DNA of 52,285 nucleotides from the IMG/VR virus record IMGVR_UViG_3300009149_000045, positions 1 to 52,285 of that record; one strand, written 5' to 3'. Positions 1-7,775 of this stretch are shown one piece after another (position 1 is the first letter of the stretch; the number at the start of each line of letters is the position of its first letter). The notes beneath the pieces were generated by a model, which did not search any database, was not told where the DNA came from, and worked only from the letters and a program-made list of their open reading frames with translations. This stretch comes from a virus. Position numbers and translations under genes: made by a program.

Positions 1-1
1 A

Positions 2-907
2 AAAGTTCCAGATTATTCAAGTAAACAAAGATATGAAGAAGCAGTGGCTACTGTAAAATCTAAGACAACGGAGCGAAAGGGTGGTATAACTAGAGATGTT
101 CCTGGTGCTTCTACAAAAGAAACAATAGGTGCAGTACAATATGTAAAAAATTATTCAGAACAAAGATTGAAATATTTTGAACAACTAGAAAAGTCAGAGA
201 TAAAATTAACTAAAACACAAGAGAAAGAAAAAAAAGTATTACAAGAAAATCTTGATCTTTTGACAAATTTTTTAGAAACATACAAAGAAGCTGCTACAGA
301 AGCGGAGAAAGAAAAGGTTTTAGAAAGATTTAAAGATAAATTTGATAAGACTGGTATTAGTAAGGAGCGCATAAAAGAAATAAATGAAAAGAAAAATGGC
401 GTGAGATCGACTAAAAAAAGATTAACTAAATTAGAAGAAGACGAAGCTAGAAGGTTAGGAGATAAGAAACAACTTGCCGCTGATAAAGTAAAAAAAGATG
501 GTGGTCCATTAAGTGATCAAGCTGCTGCTCGTGAAAGGGTTGAAAGGGAAGAAATTGTTAAACGAGAAATTGTTAAACAACAGAGGATAGGTGATAAAGC
601 TGCTGATGAAATCGCTGCTAAAGGTGGAGATAAAGCTGCTCAAGAAGAAGCTAGACGTAAAGCTATAAAAGAAACAGAAGAAGCTAAAAAATCAGAAGAA
701 CAAAAACGTATTGAAAAGGAATCCGCACTATCTACAGAACGTCATGCAGAAATAATGAAAAGTAGTAAGAAAAGAAATGATTTGTTAGTTATGATTTTAA
801 ATAATTCAACAGAGGGTAATCCATTTCGAAAGGAATATTCTTTGAATAGCTCAGATAAACTTTATTCATATCGCGGATATGCTCCTCCTACAACGGCTTC
901 GAAATAA
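2..907 (+). CDS. Coiled-coil, charged protein, 5'-truncated by the window edge
   Basis: The reading frame is open from base 2 with no stop upstream, so the true start probably lies outside the window; a GTG at 44 is the first possible internal start. About 300 residues are visible, dominated by Lys, Glu, Ala and Arg in heptad-like patterns (for example EEARRKAIKETEEAKKSEEQ), which predicts a long coiled coil. The last 45 residues are less charged and end near YAPPTTASK. No enzymatic motif is seen. Its place immediately before tail genes would suit the C-terminal part of a tape-measure or tail-assembly protein, but that is inference from position only. The stop TAA (905-907) is one base from the next ATG, so the two genes are probably co-translated. 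Confidence 0.6.
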   Translation, partial: KVPDYSSKQRYEEAVATVKSKTTERKGGITRDVPGASTKETIGAVQYVKNYSEQRLKYFEQLEKSEIKLTKTQEKEKKVLQENLDLLTNFLETYKEAATEAEKEKVLERFKDKFDKTGISKERIKEINEKKNGVRSTKKRLTKLEEDEARRLGDKKQLAADKVKKDGGPLSDQAAARERVEREEIVKREIVKQQRIGDKAADEIAAKGGDKAAQEEARRKAIKETEEAKKSEEQKRIEKESALSTERHAEIMKSSKKRNDLLVMILNNSTEGNPFRKEYSLNSSDKLYSYRGYAPPTTASK

Positions 908-908
908 A

Positions 909-1736
909 ATGATACCATACTTTACAAACAGTGATGGTGAAATTTTACAATTAGGCCATGACGGATATGGCGTATGGAATGGGTCAAGCTCTCCAAATAT
1001 AAAGACATTTCCAAGAACAATAGGTGGTATAATAAAACCTACAAATCAAATATCTAAAAATGTAACTGCTAATATCTATTTAGTTCCTCCAAGTGATACA
1101 ACTAAAACAACAGTGGAATATTTTCAATATCAGTTGAATGAAAAATTAGCTAAATCACCAGGAACTTTATCATTGAGTGGAAACTCCTATAGCAATGCTT
1201 ATCCAGTAAGTACAAATTTCGATCCAGTTATTACTGACGGATATATAAGATACACCATAGATTTTTTATTAGGTGATCAAGATTCTTGTGGTGTAGTAAA
1301 TCAATTATCCACTCCAGATCTGTATGAACTTGGAAGAGGAAGATCTTTAAGTTTTACGACTACACAATTAGATGATACTGAAAATATTTTTTACTTCTGG
1401 CACAATGTAGATAGTATCAGAAACTTGGAAATGAACATAACTGAAACTAATTCAGGTAAGGATGGTAAAGAAGGACAAGTTGTAAAATCTGGTGGATTTG
1501 AAAGAATAGCTTGTGAATGTTGGTTTATTATGTTTGACAATGAGACAAGAACATCTATAGAAGCCTACCTATACAATATGATAAACGGTCCATTGGGTCA
1601 AGTTGGGACACTAATATATAATGCTCCTGGTGATAATACTTGGAATAACTGTTTTTTGCAGAATATTAGGATGGATGATAAAATATTTGCAGGAGCAAGA
1701 TACAACCTTGAGTTTTTAACGCCCCTTCAATGCTAA
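909..1736 (+). CDS. Putative tail structural protein (275 aa)
   Basis: I chose the ATG at 909, directly after the upstream stop, over an in-frame codon at 879 that would overlap the previous gene. The 275-residue product is mostly beta-type sequence with many Gly, Asn, Thr and aromatic residues and no membrane segment or catalytic motif. The C-terminal stretch is the kind of sequence seen in distal-tail or tail-tip proteins. It sits between a coiled-coil protein and other tail genes, so a virion tail role is likely, but the exact component is not recognised. About 80 bases with an A+T-rich, TATAAT-containing spacer follow before the next gene. Confidence 0.55.
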   Translation: MIPYFTNSDGEILQLGHDGYGVWNGSSSPNIKTFPRTIGGIIKPTNQISKNVTANIYLVPPSDTTKTTVEYFQYQLNEKLAKSPGTLSLSGNSYSNAYPVSTNFDPVITDGYIRYTIDFLLGDQDSCGVVNQLSTPDLYELGRGRSLSFTTTQLDDTENIFYFWHNVDSIRNLEMNITETNSGKDGKEGQVVKSGGFERIACECWFIMFDNETRTSIEAYLYNMINGPLGQVGTLIYNAPGDNTWNNCFLQNIRMDDKIFAGARYNLEFLTPLQC

Positions 1737-1816
1737 CTAATAGATATATTTAAGGTGTTATTTATAATAATGTATGATTATAAAATACGTTATTATTTTT
1801 TTTGGGGAGATTCTGA

Positions 1817-3697
1817 ATGCGGATAATGATATTAGATCCAGGATTTGATTATAGCACAATGGCAGTAGCAGAAGCTTACTACAATGCTTTTACAAATTCT
1901 GGTTATGAGGTAATAGAATACGACACGAATGGTTATTATAAAAATCTAAAAATTATGATGGAACATATTGATAGAAAATTTAATTGGATGGAAATAACTG
2001 AACAATTATCAGGTTTAATTCTAAATCATATAATACAAGATAAAGTAGATGTGATCATAGCAATCCATGGATGGCATATAAATCCTTCAGTTATAAATAG
2101 CGCAAGAAAGTTAGGCTGTAAAACTGCTTTAATATTAACTGATGAACCACAACAAGTTGACGTTAGCACACAATGGTCAAGTCACTATGATTATGTGTTT
2201 TCTAATGAAAGGAACACTGTATACAGACATAAAAATTGTAGCTTTCTACCTATGGCTGCTAATCCCGATATATTTTATCCAAGAGATATTGACGAAAAAT
2301 ATAAAAGTGATGTATTATTTGGTGGAAGTTTTTATAGAGAACGTGTAGATTTTATAATGGACGATCGTATGTATGATGCGATTAAAAATAGAAACGTTAA
2401 ATGTGTTGGTGCTAGAAGATTTGAAATAGATTATACTGATCCAAGAGGTAAATGGTTCGTTGAAAATAAGATTGATATAAACACTATGTCAGAATATGTA
2501 GCTGGCGCGAAAATTGCAATCGATATTCCTAGAAACGAACTATCGTGTGGTATATTTGGTGAGGCTAACAAAATGGAAATAAAAGCTACAAATTTATCTC
2601 CAAGGATATACGAATGCGCTTTGTCCAATTGTTTAGTTTTAACAGATAATTCTAGAGAAGACATTAATAACTTATTTCCAGCAAATCTATTTCCAACATA
2701 CAATAACCATGAAGAATTAAAAGAACTAATAGATCACTATTTAGACAATGAATCAATAAGATCAGATGTTGTAGCAAATCAAATGAATTTTTGTTTAGGA
2801 AATCACACTTATAAAAATAGGGTAAAAGACATAGAAAAGATTATGGGATTAGTTCCTTCAAGAAAGTTAAAAGGATATTTTTCAAAAGATTTATTAATTA
2901 ATGAAAAGGTTATCGAAAGCTTTAATGATGACTGGGCAATGAACATAGTTAAGAATAATCAGCTTGGAATATATAAAGATGAAAACAATATAAAGCACCT
3001 GAAAGATTCCAAAAGGGGACAAGAAGCAATTTTAGTGAGTAATGGTGCTTCTTTAGAAGAAACCTATATTGAACTGATAGATAATATAGTTGATTATAAT
3101 AATGTATATTGTCTTAATCAAGCAGGAAAACTATTAAATGAATTTAAAATATCATGGAAAAATCTTATTGTAATACATCCCAATGAAGATGTTTATGATA
3201 GAGCTATTAAGGATTTAGAAAATATTGAAGATAAGATTTTATTTGCTAGTTCAGTGATACACTATAAATGCCTCCAGGACTGGGTTAAGGTACAAGGTAA
3301 GCTTGCACTATTTAGTACAAGTAACTGTGGTCACAAACAGCTCGTGAACGCCTACATAGACCTTCCAATGCTAGGTGCTGGTGTTACGGTTGCCTATAGT
3401 GCCTTGACAATACTAAAATATTTAGGATATAAAAGTATTAAGATATTCGGATTAGATTTTTCATATAATAATTATAAAGAATACGCATTTCAAAAATTAG
3501 ACTTTGATAAGATATGTAGGCTTTCTCCAGAATTAGTTCAGTCAGTAAATAGCAATCCTATACTAACTAACTTGACATTTTTACAATCATTAGAAAGTTG
3601 TAAGAATTTTATTGCAAACAATAAGGATATAGAATTTATATCTTTTGGCGATAATATGCTCTACGATAATAAATTCGATAATCTAAAAAATAGATAA
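1817..3697 (+). CDS. CgeB-like glycosyltransferase fused to a MAF/DUF115-like domain
   Basis: The 626-residue protein has two parts. Residues 1-345 look like a GT-B glycosyltransferase of the CgeB / glycosyl-transferase-group-1 type: a Rossmann-like start (MRIMILDPGFDYS), then the pattern LPMAANPDIFYP, a FGGSFYRERVDF strand and an ARIAIDIP/SPRIYECALS region typical of the sugar-nucleotide-binding half. Residues about 400-626 resemble the DUF115 / motility-accessory-factor (MAF, MptE-like) family, with AILVSNGASLEE and GAGVTVAYSALTILKYLGY followed by IKIFGLDFSY. MAF proteins take part in flagellin glycosylation in bacteria. The gene has a good GGGGAG ribosome site and lies inside the tail operon. 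I infer modification of a tail or host surface protein; substrate is unknown. Confidence 0.7.
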   Translation: MRIMILDPGFDYSTMAVAEAYYNAFTNSGYEVIEYDTNGYYKNLKIMMEHIDRKFNWMEITEQLSGLILNHIIQDKVDVIIAIHGWHINPSVINSARKLGCKTALILTDEPQQVDVSTQWSSHYDYVFSNERNTVYRHKNCSFLPMAANPDIFYPRDIDEKYKSDVLFGGSFYRERVDFIMDDRMYDAIKNRNVKCVGARRFEIDYTDPRGKWFVENKIDINTMSEYVAGAKIAIDIPRNELSCGIFGEANKMEIKATNLSPRIYECALSNCLVLTDNSREDINNLFPANLFPTYNNHEELKELIDHYLDNESIRSDVVANQMNFCLGNHTYKNRVKDIEKIMGLVPSRKLKGYFSKDLLINEKVIESFNDDWAMNIVKNNQLGIYKDENNIKHLKDSKRGQEAILVSNGASLEETYIELIDNIVDYNNVYCLNQAGKLLNEFKISWKNLIVIHPNEDVYDRAIKDLENIEDKILFASSVIHYKCLQDWVKVQGKLALFSTSNCGHKQLVNAYIDLPMLGAGVTVAYSALTILKYLGYKSIKIFGLDFSYNNYKEYAFQKLDFDKICRLSPELVQSVNSNPILTNLTFLQSLESCKNFIANNKDIEFISFGDNMLYDNKFDNLKNR

Positions 3698-3707
3698 GGA
3701 TATAGAT

Positions 3708-4247
3708 ATGGCAGTTGTCATTGGTGATGTAATACTTACACATCCTATTTCACATTCGCCAGATCATAGATCAAAGATTGGTGGTAAAAATTCTTATGCT
3801 TCTATAATAGGATCCGAAGTCAATAATATATTTCTTCCGGGTATGATAAAGAATAGTGAATTCAGTGACACTAATTATTATCAATATACAAAACTATTCA
3901 TTTTTAATTCAAATTCTACAGATACAATGTACGATACAAGAATATATGGATATAATACTAAAAGGAATAATATCGTTTCTTTCGCTTTAGAAAGAGATAT
4001 TAACGGTAACTTAATATTAGATGGTGAAGAAACAATCAAAAATAGAATAGTAGAACCATCATTCGACGATTATTCTTTTATAGAAGCTCATAGTGACAAT
4101 GCTATAGACGCTGGAATCAATGGTGACGGGGAACTACCCCCATTATCAGGTCAAGGAGTTTGGTTAAAAATGGAATGTAATTTAAGCGATACTGAAGATG
4201 CTTTAGACAATTTTAAAATTGGCGTAAAATTTAAAACGGAGGAATAG
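3708..4247 (+). CDS. Putative tail/virion protein (179 aa)
   Basis: This 179-residue product follows the glycosyltransferase gene by 10 bases with the ribosome site AAGGATATAG. It is rich in Asn, Asp, Ser and aromatic residues, has no membrane segment and no recognised motif. It is followed after one base by the next ATG (4249), showing tight translational coupling inside the tail operon. A structural role in tail or baseplate is inferred from context only. It could also be a partner or substrate of the neighbouring glycosyltransferase. Confidence 0.5.
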   Translation: MAVVIGDVILTHPISHSPDHRSKIGGKNSYASIIGSEVNNIFLPGMIKNSEFSDTNYYQYTKLFIFNSNSTDTMYDTRIYGYNTKRNNIVSFALERDINGNLILDGEETIKNRIVEPSFDDYSFIEAHSDNAIDAGINGDGELPPLSGQGVWLKMECNLSDTEDALDNFKIGVKFKTEE

Positions 4248-4248
4248 G

Positions 4249-4794
4249 ATGGGTCTTACCAATAATAGTAGATTAAAAAGAAGTAATGTCGTGGGAATTG
4301 GTGGAACATTTTTTGTAGAATGTTATGATAAGTATGGTAATAAAAAATGGGAAGAAAATTTTAACAACGCATGGACTAACGCTGGACTTCTTTGGTTAAT
4401 GCAAAGAAGTTTTAAGGATTCAAAACCATCTGACTTGACATTCTATATGGGATTAATTGATACTGGCGCGTCTTTGGCTAATTCCGATGTAATGAATTCT
4501 CACGCAGGATGGACAGAAAACATTAACTATAGTGAAACTTCTCGTCCATTGTGGGATAACGCTGATCCGACTGAAAGTGCTGGTATTGTTAGTTCATTAA
4601 ATTCCGTAAGAACAGAATTTACTTGTGATACTAATAGCCAGACTATTAATGGTGCATTCCTTACATCTGGAAGCGCAAAAAGTGGTACAGCCGGTACATT
4701 ACTGGTTACAGGTTCTTTTGCATCTGGACAAGAGTTAAACGACGATGATGTTCTAAAAGTTCAGTACACTCTGAAGGCTCAGAAGAAAGTGTAA
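4249..4794 (+). CDS. Conserved phage virion-associated protein (181 aa)
   Basis: The 181-residue product has a pattern familiar from many tailed-phage structural operons: an early FFVECYDKYGNKKWEENFNN segment, then a TNAGL(L)WLM stretch, a Y-M-G-L-I-D strand, a SHAGWTENINYSE segment, and a Ser/Gly-rich C-terminal half (NGAFLTSGSAKSGTAGTLLV). I recognise the layout as a conserved uncharacterised tail protein rather than an enzyme. It overlaps nothing and is followed after three bases by the LamG gene. Function beyond virion association is not known to me. Confidence 0.55.
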   Translation: MGLTNNSRLKRSNVVGIGGTFFVECYDKYGNKKWEENFNNAWTNAGLLWLMQRSFKDSKPSDLTFYMGLIDTGASLANSDVMNSHAGWTENINYSETSRPLWDNADPTESAGIVSSLNSVRTEFTCDTNSQTINGAFLTSGSAKSGTAGTLLVTGSFASGQELNDDDVLKVQYTLKAQKKV

Positions 4795-4797
4795 TAA

Positions 4798-6240
4798 ATG
4801 GCCGGTAATGATTCGTATACAAAACTTTTATTGCATTGTGACGGGGTTGATGGTTCTCAATTGTTCCCTGATGCGTCTGCAAGCGACCACACTGTTACTG
4901 CTCATGCTGATGCGCAGGTTGATACTGCCTTGCAGGAGTTTGGCACCGGGTCGTTGTTGCTTGACGGTACTGGTGATTATCTATCAGTGCAGAATCATGC
5001 GGATTTTAATTTCGGAGTCGGTGATTTCACTATCGATTGTTGGGTTCGATGGGGAGAAACACCAACAGGTTCACAGGCGATCATGGCCCATTACGATCAA
5101 GGTACAAATCAAAGAGCATGGTCATTTTTGGCTACAGCCACAGGCTTTTCGGTGTACTTCTCAGATGATGGAGCTCACAGTGATGGTCATTTCGTTATAT
5201 TGCCATGGACTTATTCCATAGTTGCCGACACATGGTATCATCTCGCGCTTGTTAGATCAGGGAATAATGTAATTCTTTTCGTCGACGGTATCTTGCAGTC
5301 ATCTCAAGCAATGAATTATACGCTACATGACTCAACCGCCAATGTCACTATTGGCTGTAGTCTGGTTAGTGGCTCACCTGCAACCGATATTATGACTGGA
5401 AATGTTGACGAATTGAGAGTAAGTAAGGGCATTGCACGATGGACTGCGAACTTTATTCCTTCAACTTCCGCTTATACAAGTTCCGACTCTGAATCTGAAG
5501 AAGAATCCGAATTTGATATTGAACTTACTGCTGGCGGAGATCGTGGTAAAGATGCTGAAGAAGAATCCGAATTTGATATTGAACTTACTGCTGGCGGAGA
5601 TCGTGGTAAAGATGCTGAAGAAGAATCCGAATTCGATATAACTTTGGACGCAAAAATTATAGAAGCAAAAGAACAAGAAGAAGAATCCGAATTCGATATA
5701 ACTTTAAGTGCAACAATAACAAGAAATTATGAAAAGCTGTTTAATATTAAACATACTAGAATAAATACTAATGCTAATATAGAAAAGACAAGAAGAGATT
5801 ACTATAATCCACTTTCGTTAATTGTTTATATAGATTATGATTTAGTATCTGATTACTATTTACCATATGAAAGAGTACCATTCGCAGTATACATAGATAA
5901 CGAGTTTTATAAAGAATTTTTTGGAACAGAAGTTAAAGTACAATTAGAAAATATTAACATAGCTTCTAATATAAGAATATTCGCATTGTCAAATCCTGGA
6001 TTTAGATATATATTTAATAAAGCGACGCCTGGAAATAAAATAAGGATGAGATTTAAAGCTAAAGAAGCAAATGACTTTGATATAGAATCACACATTGTAT
6101 ACTACGATAATAAAACTGGATCTTATGAATCTAGTCCAATAGGAACAATAGACGCAATTACCGGGACAGGTGGTGGTAGATTATTAAAAAAATCAAAAAT
6201 GTTATCTAAGTCTGAAATAAGGGCAATATATCCCAAATAG
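4798..6240 (+). CDS. LamG-domain tail protein with acidic tandem repeats
   Basis: Residues 1-225 form a LamG/concanavalin-A-like lectin domain, shown by the pattern LLLDGTGDYLSV, FTIDCWVRW, WYHLALVRSGNNVILFVDG and MTGNVDELRVSKGIARW; this fold often binds carbohydrate in tail fibres. Residues about 233-305 carry repeats of EEESEFDIELTAGGDRGKDA with a 60-bp DNA period. The remaining C-terminal part is a separate beta-rich region (IVYIDYDLVSDYY onward). Base use of the lectin part is clearly richer in G and C than that of its neighbours, whereas the C-terminal part returns to the A+T-rich local style, which suggests that the lectin domain was acquired by recombination. Confidence 0.75.
   Translation: MAGNDSYTKLLLHCDGVDGSQLFPDASASDHTVTAHADAQVDTALQEFGTGSLLLDGTGDYLSVQNHADFNFGVGDFTIDCWVRWGETPTGSQAIMAHYDQGTNQRAWSFLATATGFSVYFSDDGAHSDGHFVILPWTYSIVADTWYHLALVRSGNNVILFVDGILQSSQAMNYTLHDSTANVTIGCSLVSGSPATDIMTGNVDELRVSKGIARWTANFIPSTSAYTSSDSESEEESEFDIELTAGGDRGKDAEEESEFDIELTAGGDRGKDAEEESEFDITLDAKIIEAKEQEEESEFDITLSATITRNYEKLFNIKHTRINTNANIEKTRRDYYNPLSLIVYIDYDLVSDYYLPYERVPFAVYIDNEFYKEFFGTEVKVQLENINIASNIRIFALSNPGFRYIFNKATPGNKIRMRFKAKEANDFDIESHIVYYDNKTGSYESSPIGTIDAITGTGGGRLLKKSKMLSKSEIRAIYPK
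5497..5710 (+). repeat. 60-bp tandem repeat array inside the LamG gene
   Basis: A 60-bp unit beginning GAAGAAGAATCCGAAT is repeated in phase at about 5497, 5557, 5617 and 5677. The first two units are identical, and later ones diverge after the first 23 bases. Each unit encodes the acidic motif EEESEFDI followed by a variable linker. The period is a multiple of three, so copy-number change would keep the reading frame. Confidence 0.9.
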
Positions 6241-6252
6241 GAGTTTAATACT

Positions 6253-6849
6253 ATGGCTATTGAAAGTTTTCACGCCGCTAGTGATGGAATATATGTTACA
6301 GGATTATCTCCAAGTTGGGTCGGACTTAAACGTGAATCTAATAGTGTGAATATTAGTCAGCCAGCGATTTCAGAAGTGGGCTTTGGCTGGTACAGATATG
6401 ATTTAACAGTACCATCAGATGATAGGGCAGTTGGCGTCATAGACTGTGGGGCAGGATTAAGTGATACGAATAGATATATAGATATTAAAAATGAATATTT
6501 TAGCAATAAAAAAATATTGACAGAAGTCGACGCTTTACCAGAATTAAAAGAAGTGTTTCTTCTTCCAGTTTATGATGGAGATGCAGACGTTCTTACTTTC
6601 TTTGCCTACCTTATGCAGAATGGACAAATAGTTACAGCCAATCTTTCAGATATTGAAATTAATGTTTATACAAGTGCTCACGCATTAAGTTTTCAATTAA
6701 CGAGTAGTTCTGAAACTAACGGAATATTTGTTATGACTAAGAGTAGCCCTACGCTTTCTGCTTCTAGTGGATATTATGCGAAAGCAAAAATTACTTTGGA
6801 TGATTCTACTGAAATAGAATCTGTTGAAACTTATGTTGCATTGAGCTAA
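6253..6849 (+). CDS. Putative tail/baseplate protein (198 aa)
   Basis: The 198-residue product starts 12 bases after the LamG gene behind AGGAGTTTAATACT. It looks like a two-domain beta protein: an N-terminal segment with WVGLKRESNSVNIS and a GFGWYRYDLTVP strand, and a C-terminal Ig-like segment (residues about 105-198) with regularly spaced hydrophobic strands. No catalytic motif, signal peptide or membrane segment is visible. It is separated by two bases from the FN3-containing gene, so it belongs to the same tail operon. A virion accessory role is inferred. Confidence 0.5.
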   Translation: MAIESFHAASDGIYVTGLSPSWVGLKRESNSVNISQPAISEVGFGWYRYDLTVPSDDRAVGVIDCGAGLSDTNRYIDIKNEYFSNKKILTEVDALPELKEVFLLPVYDGDADVLTFFAYLMQNGQIVTANLSDIEINVYTSAHALSFQLTSSSETNGIFVMTKSSPTLSASSGYYAKAKITLDDSTEIESVETYVALS

Positions 6850-6851
6850 AA

Positions 6852-7775
6852 ATGAAAATAATATCAACAAAACATCCGATACTATTTAAAAATGTTGACG
6901 AAGTATATCGTCAACATTTAACAATGGATGCACTAAGAACTGGAACCTTTATACAATTAAATGGAACTTATGCGAGTCCATATGATTACTATGAACTAAT
7001 TACAAAATCATTAATTAATGGGGCATATAAACTTAAAGTGATATCAATGGATGATCTAGATAATGTTAATTCTGGAGTTGAAGGAACTGCAACCGTTTCT
7101 GGGTATGCTTTACCACCTAAAAATGTCGCAGTAACTTTATCAGGAAGTAATATTACTTTGACTTGGAGTCATTCTGTAAATGGTGCTCCTACTAATTATA
7201 AAGTGTATGGTAATGGAGGATCAGGAATAGTTATAGATAGGACTACTGTATTAAGTACAGTGATAGGAAGTCTTTTAACTTCAACTTTCGCTGTGGCCAA
7301 TGGTGAATGGTTACTTGTCGTGGAATCATTAACTAGTAGTAGTGAAAGTATAAATTTAGACACAGTTTCTATAACTGTCCCAGTAGCAGCAACGAAACCA
7401 CCAAGTCCTGGATTTGGCGGTAAGGCAAAGATAACTGGATTGTCATTAACAAGAGTTTCAGTAGGTAAGGTCAAGGTAAGATTTTATTGGTTGTATGGCA
7501 GTAGTGCAGCTTCTTTCAGAATATATCATGATGACGCAACAGGAACAATCAGTTATGTAACTCCAAAATTCTCATTTACTAGACAGAATAGTTATATTCA
7601 AGAATATACAACTACGGCATTACATACAGATGATGAAAACAAACAGTTTAAATTTGTAGTCAGATCAGTAACTTCAGATAGTGTAGAAGATACTAACACT
7701 GATGAATACACAATAGAAGTTGATGGTGATGCTCCTGATAACGCAACTATTATTTCTACGGAGTCTATATTCTAA
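6852..7775 (+). CDS. Fibronectin type III-like tail protein
   Basis: The 307-residue product contains at least one fibronectin type III-like domain, with PPKNVAVTLSGSNITLTWSH and the strand NYKVYGNGGSG at residues about 93-125, and a second related beta domain at about 190-300 (KVRFYWLYGSSAASFRIYHD). FN3 domains are common in tail proteins and usually assist surface attachment. The N-terminal 90 residues are different and may anchor it in the tail. Its stop overlaps the next start in a TAATG arrangement (7773-7777), which couples its translation to the large hub-like protein. Confidence 0.65.
   Translation: MKIISTKHPILFKNVDEVYRQHLTMDALRTGTFIQLNGTYASPYDYYELITKSLINGAYKLKVISMDDLDNVNSGVEGTATVSGYALPPKNVAVTLSGSNITLTWSHSVNGAPTNYKVYGNGGSGIVIDRTTVLSTVIGSLLTSTFAVANGEWLLVVESLTSSSESINLDTVSITVPVAATKPPSPGFGGKAKITGLSLTRVSVGKVKVRFYWLYGSSAASFRIYHDDATGTISYVTPKFSFTRQNSYIQEYTTTALHTDDENKQFKFVVRSVTSDSVEDTNTDEYTIEVDGDAPDNATIISTESIF

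Noticed and set aside
2-907. Firm tape-measure annotation
   Set aside because: Only a charged coiled-coil end is visible, without the length or hydrophobic segments typical of tape-measure proteins.
4808-5221. Alternative frame within the LamG gene
   Set aside because: It overlaps the clear lectin coding frame, and its product lacks a pattern or ribosome site.
5461-5676. Overlapping frames in the 60-bp repeat region
   Set aside because: The repeat has no stop codons in several frames; only the LamG frame continues with sensible protein on both sides.
5497-5710. CRISPR-like array
   Set aside because: Repeats are directly contiguous with a 60-bp period, no unique spacers occur, and the sequence is coding.
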